A stretch of DNA of 64,000 bases from Maricaulis sp963975345 (GCF_963975345.1 NZ_CAXBGE010000001.1:296624-360623), one strand, 5' to 3'. Positions 50,716 to 60,147 are shown, numbered from the stretch's first letter. The notes: generated by a model not told the origin, from the letters alone. Numbers and translations: made by a program.

Positions 50716-51927
50716 ATGACCTTTACGCCCTCCGACGCGCTGCAGCGCGTGAAACCGTCTGCGACCCTCGCCGTGACCCAGAAGGCGCGCGACCTCAAGG
50801 CGAAGGGGATAGACGTCATTTCGCTCGGTGCCGGCGAGCCGGATTTCGACACGCCCGACCATATCAAGCAGGCGGGAATCGAGGCGATCCAGCGTAATGA
50901 GACCCGCTATACGGCGGTCGATGGCATTCCGGAATTGAAGGACGCCATCGTCAAGAAATTCCGCCGCGACAATTCGCTCGAATACACGGCGGCCCAAATC
51001 CATGTCGCGCCGGGCGGCAAGCCGGTGATCTTCAATGCGCTCGCCGCGACGCTCAATCCGGGCGATGAAGTCATTATTCCGGCGCCCTATTGGGTGACCT
51101 ATCCGGAAGTGGTGCGCCTGCTCGGCGGCGAAGCTGTGTGCGTCAAGACCGATATCGGCAATGGCTACAAGATCACCCCGGACGAGCTGGAAGCGGCGAT
51201 CACATCCAACACGCGCTGGCTGATCCTCAATTCACCCTCCAACCCGACCGGGATGGGCTATAGCGCCGAAGATCTGCGCGCACTCGCGGAGGTGCTGCTC
51301 AAGCATCCACAGGTCTGGATCATGACCGACGACATGTATGAGCACATTATCTATGGCGATTTCAAATTCGCCACCATCGCGGAGGTCGAGCCGCGTCTGC
51401 TGGACCGGACCCTGACGATGAATGGTGTCTCCAAGGCCTATTCGATGACCGGGTGGCGGATTGGTTACGCGGCGGGACCCGTCGAGCTGATCAATGGCAT
51501 GCGCAAGGTGATCTCCCAGACCACCTCGAACCCGTGCTCGATCAGCCAGTGGGCATCAGTGGCGGCGCTCAATGGCGACCACAGCTTTCTCAAGGCGCGC
51601 AATGCCGCCTTCCTGCGCCGGCGTGATCTGGTGCTCGACTGGGTCAATCACTCCAAGGGCCTGGTCGCGCCAACGCCGGAGGGGGCTTTCTATGTCTTCG
51701 CTGACTGCGCCGGTGTGATCGGCAAGACGGCGCCGGATGGCACCGTGATCCATAATGACAATGATTTCTGCTCGGCCTTGCTTGATGCCGAGGCGGTGGC
51801 GGTCGTGCCGGGCGTCGCCTTCGGGCTCGAGCCGGGGTTCAGAATTTCCTACGCGACCTCGGACGATCTGCTCAAGGAGGCCGGGATCCGGATCCAGCGT
51901 TTCTGTGACTCGCTGGTCGCGAAATAA
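50716..51927 (+). CDS. Aspartate aminotransferase, class I fold (PLP)
   Basis: The 403-residue enzyme has SLGAGEPDFDTPDHI, the NSPSNPTG motif, and the PLP-binding lysine K240 in NGVSKAYSMTGWRIGYAAG, characteristic of the alphaproteobacterial AatA-type aspartate aminotransferases (subgroup I-gamma or Ib). It would interconvert aspartate and oxaloacetate with glutamate and 2-oxoglutarate, with possible prephenate activity in the same subgroup. The start MTFTPSDALQRVKPSATLAV fits the family. It stands alone. Confidence 0.93.
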   Translation: MTFTPSDALQRVKPSATLAVTQKARDLKAKGIDVISLGAGEPDFDTPDHIKQAGIEAIQRNETRYTAVDGIPELKDAIVKKFRRDNSLEYTAAQIHVAPGGKPVIFNALAATLNPGDEVIIPAPYWVTYPEVVRLLGGEAVCVKTDIGNGYKITPDELEAAITSNTRWLILNSPSNPTGMGYSAEDLRALAEVLLKHPQVWIMTDDMYEHIIYGDFKFATIAEVEPRLLDRTLTMNGVSKAYSMTGWRIGYAAGPVELINGMRKVISQTTSNPCSISQWASVAALNGDHSFLKARNAAFLRRRDLVLDWVNHSKGLVAPTPEGAFYVFADCAGVIGKTAPDGTVIHNDNDFCSALLDAEAVAVVPGVAFGLEPGFRISYATSDDLLKEAGIRIQRFCDSLVAK

Positions 51928-52038
51928 GAAAAATCTATCGCTCTGACAATGTTTCCTGATTGGCTTTATGCGTCCCGTTCAAGCATATTGTTTCCAGACA
52001 CAGCGGCCCCCGCCGCACGCGACTAGAGGAGAAGCATT

Positions 52039-52506
52039 ATGAGCATCAATATGGGCCTTTCTGACGAGCAACGTACGGCCATGGCCGCCGCCGTCACCGC
52101 GGTTCTGGCGGATACTTATGCGCTCTATTTCAAGACGCATGTCTACCACTGGAACGTCACTGGACCGCGCTTCCACGATCTGCATTTGCTGTTCGAACAG
52201 CAATATAATGAGCTCTGGCTCGCCACGGACCTGATCGCTGAACGCGTCCGCGCGCTCGATTTCAAGGCGCCGGCGTCCTATTCGGCGATGGCCGCCGCCG
52301 GCACGGTGTCTTCGGAAGGCAAGGCCCAGAAGGCCGATGTGATGATTGCTGATTTGCTGCGCGGGCATGAGGCGGTTGTCGCGACCATCCGCAAGGCACT
52401 GGCACTGGCCGCCACGAACGGCGATGACGCCACTTCGGATGTCCTCAGCCCGCGTCTGACGGCGCACGAGAAATACGCCTGGATGCTACGCTCGACCCTG
52501 GGCTGA
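52039..52506 (+). CDS. dps: Dps-family ferritin-like protein
   Basis: Dps forms 12-mers that oxidise and store iron and protect DNA. The ferroxidase residues lie in KTHVYHWNVTGPRFHDLHLLFEQQYNEL (His37 and the following Asp/Glu). The length of 155 residues and the late HEKYAWMLRSTL helix are typical. AGGAG precedes the ATG. No lysine-rich DNA-binding tail is visible, so DNA binding may be weak. Confidence 0.95.
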   Translation: MSINMGLSDEQRTAMAAAVTAVLADTYALYFKTHVYHWNVTGPRFHDLHLLFEQQYNELWLATDLIAERVRALDFKAPASYSAMAAAGTVSSEGKAQKADVMIADLLRGHEAVVATIRKALALAATNGDDATSDVLSPRLTAHEKYAWMLRSTLG

Positions 52507-52580
52507 TCCATCCGCCCGCCAGTTTCCTGACGAGAGCCGTTTCATCGCACGCGATGGAGCGGCTCTATTTCGTTGGGTGC

Positions 52581-52749
52581 CGCATTCTCGAACCACAAAA
52601 CCGGTCCCCACTTTTCCTGAAAATGCTGAGTCTTGAGTGGTCGCATTTTCGAACCGGAAAACCGGTTCCCACTTTTCCTGTAAATGCTGAGTCTTGAGAG
52701 GTCGCATTTTCGAACCGGAAAACCGGTTCCCACTTTTCCTGAAAATGCT
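52581..52749. repeat. Three-copy tandem repeat, 61-bp period
   Basis: Copies start at 52581, 52642 and 52703, each beginning CGCATT(T/C)TCGAACC and running to CACTTTTCCTG(A/T)AAATGCT. The core GAACCGGAAAACCGGTTC is a perfect palindrome in copies 2 and 3 and degenerate in copy 1. Elements of this sequence are scattered in many alphaproteobacterial genomes. The rest of the 545-bp gap to the LysR gene (52507-53051) holds one imperfect hairpin (52764-52785) and G-rich sequence, and no gene. Confidence 0.9.
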
Positions 52750-52763
52750 CCGGATACAAAGAT

Positions 52764-52785
52764 GCCCCAGCCTGTTGGCCGGGGC
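52764..52785. other. Imperfect GC hairpin between convergent dps and lysR
   Basis: GCCCC-A-GCC and GGC-C-GGGGC pair around TGTT with one mismatch. There is no clear T-run on either strand, so a terminator role is doubtful. Confidence 0.4.
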
Positions 52786-53051
52786 AGTTTCGTGTCGGGG
52801 GCCTAAAGAGGCCCGAAATGAGGGCGCCGGACCCAGGGGGGGAGGGGAGGGCCCGGCGCAATTTGCATACCTCACGGGGAGGAGGGGTATGCGAATCCCT
52901 TTGCAGGGAGGGAGGCGGTGTAATCACCGCGTCTGTGGGAGTTATATGCGCCATGCTGCGCTGCAGCACCAGAGACGATCCGGCATAGTTCTCATGCAAA
53001 AATGGGACGACGCCACAATTTAGCCATGCATTTGAACCGGGGCCATCTCGG

Positions 53052-53945
53052 TCAACTTTCCCAGCGGCGGGCCTGTTCAAGCAGGAAGTCGCGGAAGGCG
53101 ATAATGCGCCGTGAACCGCGCAATTCGCTGGGATAGACGAAATAGACCACGAAATCCGGCCCGTGCAGATCGGGCAGGACGCATTGAAGCGAAGGATTTT
53201 CGCGGGCGACATAGTCGGGCAAGGCACCAATCCCGAGGCCGGCTTCGATCGATTTCATTACCCCGTGAAGCGTATTGACCTCGATGACTGCCGGGCGCGG
53301 CGCCTGTCCCACCGCCCGGCCAATCTTGGCGGCCCAGTCCAGCCCCGGGATAGGTGCCAGCTGTGGCGGCCCGTAATGGATGATCGAGTGATCGTCCAGA
53401 TCGGCGATTGAGGCTGGCGCCTGGTGCCTCTGGAGATAGTCGGGGCTGGCATAGAGGTGCTGGCTGACGTTGAGCAATTTGCGCTGCACCAGGTCATTCT
53501 GGGTCGAGGGCCAGGGGCGGATGCCGACCTCAGCTTCGAGGCCGGCCAAGTCGAGCTCGTGATCGTCGAGCATCAGGCGGATCCGGATTTGCGGAAACTG
53601 GTCGTGGAATTCACCCAGACGCGGCGCCAGCCACATGGCTCCGAGCGCCATTGGTGCGGTGACTTTCAGCTCGCCGCACGGCTCGTCGCGGGCGTCCTGG
53701 ACGCGCGCTTCGGCGATCGCGGCTTTGGCGGCGATGTCCTTGGCCGCCTCAAACAGGAGATTGCCGGGCTCGGTGCGGATCAGGCCGCGCGCATGACGAT
53801 GGAAGAGCGCGGCGCCGAGATCCTCCTCCAGCGCTGCGATCTGGCGGCTGACCGCCGATTGTGACAGGCCGAGCATCTCGGCCGCCTTGGTCAGAGACCC
53901 CGCTTGGGCGGCAGCATGAAATGTTTTGAGCTTGTCCCAGTCCAT
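53052..53945 (-). CDS. LysR-family transcriptional regulator
   Basis: The N-terminal winged helix is standard (MDWDKLKTFHAAAQAGSLTKAAEMLGLSQSAVSRQIAALEEDLG), and the C-terminal two-lobed effector domain starts near residue 92 (ELKVTAPMALGAMWLAP). The length is 297 residues. Its ligand and targets are unknown. It follows the DUF547 gene on the same strand after 71 bp. The trxB-proximal placement is common in alphaproteobacteria, but a regulatory link is unproven. Confidence 0.93.
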   Translation of the reverse strand: MDWDKLKTFHAAAQAGSLTKAAEMLGLSQSAVSRQIAALEEDLGAALFHRHARGLIRTEPGNLLFEAAKDIAAKAAIAEARVQDARDEPCGELKVTAPMALGAMWLAPRLGEFHDQFPQIRIRLMLDDHELDLAGLEAEVGIRPWPSTQNDLVQRKLLNVSQHLYASPDYLQRHQAPASIADLDDHSIIHYGPPQLAPIPGLDWAAKIGRAVGQAPRPAVIEVNTLHGVMKSIEAGLGIGALPDYVARENPSLQCVLPDLHGPDFVVYFVYPSELRGSRRIIAFRDFLLEQARRWES

Positions 53946-54016
53946 GCGTGGCGCCCTCCCGGCATCCCCTTATCGCTGCACTCTACAGGCAGGAGCGGGC
54001 CGGGCGATAGCCTTGC

Positions 54017-55231
54017 CTACTCCCCGGAGGTTTCGGAGACGGAATCGGAGGCCGGCGTCGGTTCTCCGGCCGGGCGCAGGTGGATGCGATTACCATTCTG
54101 GTCGGTTGGGATATCGATCGTGCGGACTTCGCCATAGCGGCCTTCGCGCATCAATTCGATCCGCCGCTCCTGGACCGCGGTCATCAAGATCACGCCATTG
54201 CTTGGCAGGGTGGTGCAGCTGAGCGGCGCGTTGATGGCGTCGGAACGCGGAGCGCCTTCGACCGTGGTGGAATACATTAGTGCCGGGCCGCCCGTGCCGG
54301 TGCAGCGTGTTGAGCCATTGATCAGATCAGCAATGTGCCAATCCTCCACCGAGGTTCTGACCGGCCGAATATTATTGACCTGTTCCTGGGTCTCAGCGTT
54401 CGCATAACGGTTGAGATGTGCGCGCAAATCGGTGTCAAAATTCGGGAAGAAACGCTCGGCCTCACGATAGATGTGCGAGACGCGCAATTCAGTGCGGGCG
54501 ACCTCGACGCCACGCAGCGAGTTGACGAACTCGGTCGCATTGCGGTCGAGCTGGCCCCAGATCCGGGTCGCGTCATAAGCGTCGCGCGGCAATTCCGGGC
54601 CGCCAATCGCGCCGTTGAAAAAGCCGTAAATGACCCGTGGATCATCCCACTGGGCGTAGACAATGCGCAGGCGGATATCGTTCAGGCTGAGCGGCACGCC
54701 GTTGACGGTCAGGATCTTCGCGTCGAACACATTCTCGCGGCTGCCATGCGCATGCATCGAATTGATCCGTGTGACCGGGTATTCGAGCATGATCTGTTCG
54801 ATGATCGCGACATTGTGCAGATTGAGCCAATAGGCCAATTGTTCAGTGCGGCTCAGACTGGCCAGATCGATCTGCGAGGGCAGGGCTTCAAGATCTTCGC
54901 GATACTCGGTGATCGCCTGCCGGTATTCGTCGGACATCGTATTGTAGGCAACACGATTGGCTTCGAACCGGTAGCGGGACTCATTGGATGTCAGGGCCCG
55001 GCTGCCGGTCAATTGCGTGCGTTGACGCTCGGGCTTGCGGTCCATGATCGGAACATTGAGGACGAAATCGTGCAACAGGTCCGACCAGACTGAATAATCA
55101 ATATGCCGACGGGAATTGTCATTGAAGGACGAAAATTGCTGGAGGGCTGACGGTGAGTGCGCGTCGGCTCCGAAGCTCGCCGCCGGGGTCAGCAATATGG
55201 CAACGAGGCCAGTGATAAGAATTCGATACAT
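54017..55231 (-). CDS. DUF547 domain exported protein
   Basis: A signal peptide (MYRILITGLVAILLTPAASFG) is followed by a DUF547 domain with its hallmark LAYWLNLHNVAIIEQI and VPLSLNDIR, then DDPRVIYGFFNGAIGGPELPRDAY. DUF547 proteins are exported, of unknown function, and related to transglutaminase-like folds. The 404-residue form has an additional C-terminal segment with STRCTGTGGPALMYST. It lies between trxB and the LysR gene on one strand. Confidence 0.88.
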   Translation of the reverse strand: MYRILITGLVAILLTPAASFGADAHSPSALQQFSSFNDNSRRHIDYSVWSDLLHDFVLNVPIMDRKPERQRTQLTGSRALTSNESRYRFEANRVAYNTMSDEYRQAITEYREDLEALPSQIDLASLSRTEQLAYWLNLHNVAIIEQIMLEYPVTRINSMHAHGSRENVFDAKILTVNGVPLSLNDIRLRIVYAQWDDPRVIYGFFNGAIGGPELPRDAYDATRIWGQLDRNATEFVNSLRGVEVARTELRVSHIYREAERFFPNFDTDLRAHLNRYANAETQEQVNNIRPVRTSVEDWHIADLINGSTRCTGTGGPALMYSTTVEGAPRSDAINAPLSCTTLPSNGVILMTAVQERRIELMREGRYGEVRTIDIPTDQNGNRIHLRPAGEPTPASDSVSETSGE

Positions 55232-55454
55232 AACGCGTCCTCGATACGGGCCCTGTCCTGACGGGCATGCCGATAATTATTGGCCAGAATCGCACAATCA
55301 CGCGGCGGCCGAAAGCGGGAATGCCGGGGCATAAATCCCCGTCGCTCCGTCATTTCGATGATCGACGAATTAATCGGTTCGGTCAAGCACTCAACTACAG
55401 CGTCGTCATCACCACTTCGGCGAGCGGTCAGCCGGGGGTGCGCCGTTCGGCGCT

Positions 55455-56399
55455 CTATTCCTGGCTGGCCAGATAGCGCTCGGCTTCCAGGGCCGCCATG
55501 CAGCCCATGCCGGCAGCGGTGACAGCCTGACGATAGATGTCGTCGGTGACATCACCAGCCGCGAACACGCCCGGGATCGAGGTTTTCGGCGTGCCCGGCT
55601 CGGTGACGAGATAGCCACCATGCTTGGTTTCCATTTGCTCGAGGAAGAGCTCGGTCGCCGGTGCATGGCCAATCGCGACGAAGAAGCCGTGCGCCGGAAT
55701 ATCGCTGACGGCATCGGTCTTGAGATTGCGGATGCGCACACCGGTGACGCCCGGAGGGTCCATCTCGCCGAGCACTTCGACGACCTCGCTGTCCCAGACC
55801 ATTTCGATCTTGGGGTGTTTGAACAGGCGGTCCTGCATGATTTTTTCGGCGCGCAGACTGTCGCGGCGATGCACGAGGGTGACCTTGGACGCGAAATTGG
55901 TCAGGAAAAGCGCTTCCTCGACGGCGGTATTGCCGCCGCCAACCACGACGATTTCCTTGCCGCGATAGAAAAAGCCGTCACAGGTCGCGCAGGCCGAAAC
56001 GCCGAAGCCCTGGAATTTCGCTTCGCTCTCCAGCCCGAGCCATTTGGCCTGGGCGCCGGTGGCGATGATGACAGCGTCGGCGGTGTAGACGGTGCCGCCA
56101 TCGCCCTTAAGCACGAAGGGGCGGGAGCCCAGATCGGCTTCGACGATGATGTCGGAGATCATCTCCGTGCCCATTTTTTCGGCCTGGTCCCGCATCTGCT
56201 CCATCAGCCAGGGGCCCTGGATCACGTCAGCGAAGCCGGGATAATTCTCGACATCGGTGGTGATGGTCAGCTGGCCACCAGGCTGCAGGCCGGCGATCAG
56301 CACCGGCTCAAGCATGGCGCGGGCGGCATAGATGGCGGCGGTATAGCCGGCGGCGCCGGAACCGATGATGATCAGGCGCGAATGGCGCGTCTCGGACAT
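55455..56399 (-). CDS. trxB: Thioredoxin-disulfide reductase
   Basis: The FAD-binding motif GSGAAGYTAAIYAARA is near the N-terminus, the redox centre CATC (137-140, CATCDGFFYRG) is canonical, and the NADPH-binding VVGGGNTAVEEALFL and FAAGDVTDDIYRQAVTAAG complete the family pattern. It reduces thioredoxin with NADPH and so feeds cytosolic thiol reactions. The length is 314 residues. About 100 bp precede its start, downstream of the phosphatase-like gene. Confidence 0.97.
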   Translation of the reverse strand: MSETRHSRLIIIGSGAAGYTAAIYAARAMLEPVLIAGLQPGGQLTITTDVENYPGFADVIQGPWLMEQMRDQAEKMGTEMISDIIVEADLGSRPFVLKGDGGTVYTADAVIIATGAQAKWLGLESEAKFQGFGVSACATCDGFFYRGKEIVVVGGGNTAVEEALFLTNFASKVTLVHRRDSLRAEKIMQDRLFKHPKIEMVWDSEVVEVLGEMDPPGVTGVRIRNLKTDAVSDIPAHGFFVAIGHAPATELFLEQMETKHGGYLVTEPGTPKTSIPGVFAAGDVTDDIYRQAVTAAGMGCMAALEAERYLASQE

Positions 56400-56501
56400 G
56401 GGAATTCCTCAATATTTCGGGAGCGGGCGCAGCCGCCACTTCAGGGGTCGGCACTTATATAGGTCGTCTTGCCGCTATTGCCGCCCCGTTTGGCAGTTCG
56501 A

Positions 56502-56990
56502 TCAGTCGGTTGGGTCGGGTGTCAGGGCGTGGACCATGCCCATATCGCGGCCACCGGGCCAACCCATCGTGTCGAAAGGGTGGGTGTTGGACGGGTCCTG
56601 GGTCATCAGATAGGCGGCATAGAGATGGGCTGAACGAGTTCCGGACCGGCAATGCATCACCACGGGCCCGTCGGCCGATTGCAGCAATTGCGTCAATTGC
56701 GGCGTCAAGGCCGGATTGGCTCCATATGCGCCGCCGATCGGCAATTCGGCATAGCGCATGCCGCGGCTCTCAACGGCTGTGCGCATGTCGAAGCGCAAGT
56801 TGGCGGTCTCCTCCGGCGTGCGCGAATTGATCACCAGCTTGGCGCCGGCGGCAGCCCAGGCGTCGAGATCGGCTTCGCTCGGCTGGCTGGCAAACCAGAC
56901 ATTGCCGTCACGGCTGACAATTGAATCTGAAACAGGTTCCGACATGGCGACTCCGAACAATGAGAGGAAGGATATGAGAAGACGGGTCAT
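56502..56990 (-). CDS. DUF442/TIGR01244 phosphatase-like protein
   Basis: The HCRSGTRS motif (113-120) fits the phosphatase-like fold used by DUF442 (Blh-type, TIGR01244 sulfur transferase) proteins. The spacing CxxxxR differs from the CX5R of classical tyrosine phosphatases. WFASQPSEADLDAWAAAGAKLVINSRTPEE is the family's N-terminal block. A short hydrophobic start may be a weak signal. The ATG overlaps the upstream gene's stop (ATGA). Activity is not predictable from sequence. Confidence 0.83.
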   Translation of the reverse strand: MTRLLISFLSLFGVAMSEPVSDSIVSRDGNVWFASQPSEADLDAWAAAGAKLVINSRTPEETANLRFDMRTAVESRGMRYAELPIGGAYGANPALTPQLTQLLQSADGPVVMHCRSGTRSAHLYAAYLMTQDPSNTHPFDTMGWPGGRDMGMVHALTPDPTD

Positions 56991-57985
56991 GCTGTCTCTC
57001 CTTTGGGCGGTGGTGCATTGGGGTGCCAGCGCTCGATGAGGAGGCTGGCGGCGCGTGCGGTCTCTGCCAAGGGTGGGTAGGACCATGTTTCAAGTCTGCC
57101 AAGCCAGGGCCGCAGCGCGCCGACGCCTTCCAGCGCCGCGTGCAGACGGGTGAATTTCCCGGCAGAACCATCCATTGGCAGCGCATAGACCGGCTTGCCG
57201 GTCGCGCTGGCCTCGACCAGCATATTGGTCGATTCCTCGGTGACGAAAATCCAGTCGGCCGCAGCGAGGAAGGCGAAATACGGATTCTCGCCCTCGCCAT
57301 CAAACAGCCAGACGCGGTCACGTCCGCCGAACGTCTTGGTCAGGCGCTCGGTCAGGGCTTTGGGTGTGCGCCGCGACAGGGTGATCATCAGGCTGACATT
57401 CTGCGCCAGCAAATCCTCCATCCGACCGACGAGATAGTCGGCGATCCGGGGCGTCAGCCGGAAGCGTTTGGAATCGCCACCAATCAGGATCGCCGCACGC
57501 GGGCCAGGCAGGGCGTCGATCTGCGGCGCGAAGGCAGCACGCCCGGCGGCCAGTGCGGCGGTGGAGATCCGGTTGGGCGAGCCGATCATCGAGATCGCAT
57601 TCGGTCGCACCAGCCGGTCATGCGCCGGAGCGAGGATCAGATCGAAATCGCCGTGGCGGGTTCGCGGATCCTGCACATAGGCGAAGAAACAGCGCGGCGA
57701 GATATTGCGGTGCCTGGCGGCCAGTTTGATCGCCGCGCGGCCGCAGCCAATCCACAAATCTGGCGGGCCGCAATCGGGCAGGGCGACCGATCCGTCCTTG
57801 TGCGCGATGGCTGTGCCGATCTGCAGGGTGATGTCGCGGTGAGCGAGCTGCGCTGCGACGGCGTCGGCCAAGCCAAGCGCCTGGTTTTCAATCCCGCGCC
57901 GGCCGTCAGAGACGACCCAACACACCGGCGAACTGCTGGTCGCCGACAAGGGCGGGGAAGAGGGCGGGGCCTGCGTTTGCGACAT
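56987..57985 (-). CDS. ELM1/GtrOC1-family protein
   Basis: The 332-residue protein has the ELM1-like pattern: VCWVVSDGRRGIENQALGLADAV, FFAYVQDPRTRHGDFDLILAPAHD, AAILIGGDSKRFRLTPRIADYL, then WIFVTEESTNMLVEASATGKPVYALPMD. These are GT-B-like proteins named for mitochondrial fission in plants; in bacteria they are probably glycosyltransferases. I chose the ATG at 57985; a GTG at 58030 would add 15 residues. Translationally coupled to the phosphatase-like gene downstream. Confidence 0.87.
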   Translation of the reverse strand: MSQTQAPPSSPPLSATSSSPVCWVVSDGRRGIENQALGLADAVAAQLAHRDITLQIGTAIAHKDGSVALPDCGPPDLWIGCGRAAIKLAARHRNISPRCFFAYVQDPRTRHGDFDLILAPAHDRLVRPNAISMIGSPNRISTAALAAGRAAFAPQIDALPGPRAAILIGGDSKRFRLTPRIADYLVGRMEDLLAQNVSLMITLSRRTPKALTERLTKTFGGRDRVWLFDGEGENPYFAFLAAADWIFVTEESTNMLVEASATGKPVYALPMDGSAGKFTRLHAALEGVGALRPWLGRLETWSYPPLAETARAASLLIERWHPNAPPPKGETA

Positions 57986-58035
57986 GATGCGAGTTAAAGG
58001 GTGCGGCCTCGTCGCGGTCAAGCGTGACAAACCCC

Positions 58036-58078
58036 TTGACAGGTGCGCGCTACAGATGTCACATGGGTTACAAGTGTA
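58036..58078 (+). promoter_or_regulatory. BlaI-type operators and -35 box before the BlaI gene
   Basis: TACAAGTGTA (58069-58078) matches the BlaI/MecI operator pattern TACAnnTGTA exactly; TACAGATGTC (58051-58060) is an imperfect copy 18 bp upstream. TTGACA (58036-58041) may be the -35 box, which would place the operators over the -10 region and transcription start. This fits autorepression of the blaI gene. Confidence 0.65.
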
Positions 58079-58102
58079 GCGTATCTGTGACGGGAGCCAT
58101 GA

Positions 58103-58507
58103 ATGAAACTATCCGCGCCATCTCCGGCCGAACTGGCGATTTTGAAGCATTTGTGGGCAGCCGGCCCTCAGAGTGCGCGTGAGGTTCAAAACGGAATCGA
58201 ACGCGAAACTGGCTGGTCCTATTCGACCACCCGCACGATGATTTCGCGCATGACCGACAAGGGCCTGGTGGGACGCTCCGAAGTCCATGGCCTCTCGGTG
58301 TTCGCGGCCAAGGTCGGCAAGGTGGCGTTGATGGGGCAGATGATCCGTGATTTCGCGGCCAATGTGCTCGATCTCGACGGACCGCTGCCGGCCACCGCTT
58401 TCGTCAATAGCCGGCTGTTTTCCGAGGACGAAGCGGCAGCGTTGACTCGCCTGCTCGAAGCGGAGACGCCCGAAATCAGGCAGGAAGATGGGGAGGACGC
58501 CCAATGA
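58103..58507 (+). CDS. BlaI/MecI/CopY-family repressor
   Basis: The winged-helix repressor of 134 residues begins KLSAPSPAELAILKHLWAAGPQSAREV and has the recognition segment TGWSYSTTRTMISRMTDKGLV. BlaI-type repressors are removed from DNA when a partner M56 protease is activated, often by cell-wall antibiotics or copper. Operators sit in its own promoter. Its stop overlaps the start of the M56-M23 gene by 4 bp, which gives the classical repressor-plus-sensor pair. The regulon and the signal are not shown by the sequence. Confidence 0.92.
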   Translation: MKLSAPSPAELAILKHLWAAGPQSAREVQNGIERETGWSYSTTRTMISRMTDKGLVGRSEVHGLSVFAAKVGKVALMGQMIRDFAANVLDLDGPLPATAFVNSRLFSEDEAAALTRLLEAETPEIRQEDGEDAQ

Positions 58508-60117
58508 CCGGTCTGCTCACCGCCCTCCTGCTCGGCGCCGCGCTTTCAGTGACGGCGGCCGGCCTCGCCTGGCTGGCGGGTCTTGCTTTGCAGTCCCGCA
58601 TGCGCCCCGCCCAGCCCGGTCTGTGGCGAAGTGCGCGCCTGGTCGCGGTTCTGCCCCTGCTGATCGCACCGGCGCTCTACGCCATCCCCCAAACGGTGCC
58701 CGGCATGCCCGCGCTCGACTTCATCGACGAACCCGCTGCCTTGCTGTTGACCGCCAACCCAGGCGTTGACGCTGCGATAGCGGCTCCGTCCGCTCTCGTG
58801 CTGCCATCGCTGGAATGGATGCTGGTGGCGATCTACGCGCTCGGCCTGATCGCCGCGCTCGCGCTCGCCTTTCGGCGCCATGGCCAGCGTCGCCGCCTGT
58901 TGCGTGACAGCCGGATTGCGGCCCGCCATGAACGCATTTTGCTGGATCGCGAGGCTGAGAAACTGGGTCTTCCGGCTCCGGAACTGCGCTTTTGTTCCCG
59001 TGCGGCCACGCCCTTTCTGACCGGTTGGCGCGGCCTGATTATTGCCCCGGAGAGTCTGTTGCACTCACCGGAGCTGGCTCGCCATGCCCTGGTGCACGAG
59101 CTCTGCCATTTGCACCGCGGCGATGAGCGTGACCGTTTGGTCGGCTCGGCACTCACCATCCTGTTCTGGTTCAACTGGCCCCTACGCCAGATCGAGCGGG
59201 AACTTGATGCGGCTCGGGAAATCGCCTGTGACCGCCACGCCATTGCGGCGCTCGGCCACACCCAACGCAGAGCCTATGCGGCGACGCTGATTGAAACCAT
59301 GCGGACGACGGCCCAGCCGGTCTCCGCCTTCGGACCCCATGACAGGAGACATCGGGAAATGCGTATTAAAGCCATACTTTCAGGCGGCCAGACCGTCAGC
59401 CACTCCCTTCTCACTGCGGGCGCACTCTTGCTCCTCGCTGTTCCAGTGGCCTTCGCGCAAACGGCGGTAACGCCCCGGCGCGTCGTCAGCGCGCCGGTCG
59501 ACATGATCGCGCCACAGGCTGCGGCTCAGCAACTTGACCAGGCTGTCGGCAATGACGTGATGGCGGCGATAGACCCGCAGGCTGACGTCTCTGCCATTGA
59601 GGCCCGAATCGCGGCCAAGGCCCCTCGGGCGGTCGCAGGCGTGCAAGGCTCATCGCCAGCACCGGCTGCGGTTGCAGCACTCGCGGTCGCGTCGCAGTCC
59701 ACTGTCGCTCCGAATCTGTCCGGTTCAATCCTGCAAGGTCGTATCACCAGCGCCTATGGCCCGCGTCCAGAACGGCCGGTTGGTTCGCCCCCATTTCATG
59801 GCGGCATCGATATCGCCGCACCGGTAGGCACTGCCCTGACGGCAGCCGGCGCTGGTAGGGTGACCCATGCCGCGATGGGCTATAATGGCTCGGATCGCTG
59901 GGGCAATACGGTGGAGATTGATCATGGCAATGGTTGGTCAACGCTCTATGCCCATCTCGACGAAATTGATGTGCAGCGCGGTGGGACCGTGAGCGCCGGT
60001 CAGATCATCGGTACGGTTGGCAGCACAGGCGTCGCGACGGGACCGCATGTGCATGTCGAAGTGCACCATGATGGGCAACGTGTCGATCCGGCGGATTATC
60101 TGACCGGACTGAACTGA
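58504..60117 (+). CDS. BlaR1-like M56 peptidase fused to an M23 LytM domain
   Basis: The first 280 residues are an M56 metalloprotease with N-terminal membrane helices and the zinc motif HELCH (198-202, VHELCHLHRGD) plus a distal glutamate region (ELDAAREIACDRHA). A further hydrophobic segment (300-320) leads to a Pro/Ala-rich linker. From about 405 a complete M23 domain follows: H432/D436 (FHGGIDIAAP), H484 (YAHL), H515/H517 (GPHVHVEV). In BlaR1/MecR1 the outer domain is a penicillin-binding sensor; here it is a peptidoglycan endopeptidase-like domain with its catalytic residues intact. A wall-state sensor or a signal-activated hydrolase is inferred. Confidence 0.9.
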   Translation: MTGLLTALLLGAALSVTAAGLAWLAGLALQSRMRPAQPGLWRSARLVAVLPLLIAPALYAIPQTVPGMPALDFIDEPAALLLTANPGVDAAIAAPSALVLPSLEWMLVAIYALGLIAALALAFRRHGQRRRLLRDSRIAARHERILLDREAEKLGLPAPELRFCSRAATPFLTGWRGLIIAPESLLHSPELARHALVHELCHLHRGDERDRLVGSALTILFWFNWPLRQIERELDAAREIACDRHAIAALGHTQRRAYAATLIETMRTTAQPVSAFGPHDRRHREMRIKAILSGGQTVSHSLLTAGALLLLAVPVAFAQTAVTPRRVVSAPVDMIAPQAAAQQLDQAVGNDVMAAIDPQADVSAIEARIAAKAPRAVAGVQGSSPAPAAVAALAVASQSTVAPNLSGSILQGRITSAYGPRPERPVGSPPFHGGIDIAAPVGTALTAAGAGRVTHAAMGYNGSDRWGNTVEIDHGNGWSTLYAHLDEIDVQRGGTVSAGQIIGTVGSTGVATGPHVHVEVHHDGQRVDPADYLTGLN

Positions 60118-60147
60118 CCGTCGTCTTCAAGAGATAGGGGATGAGGG

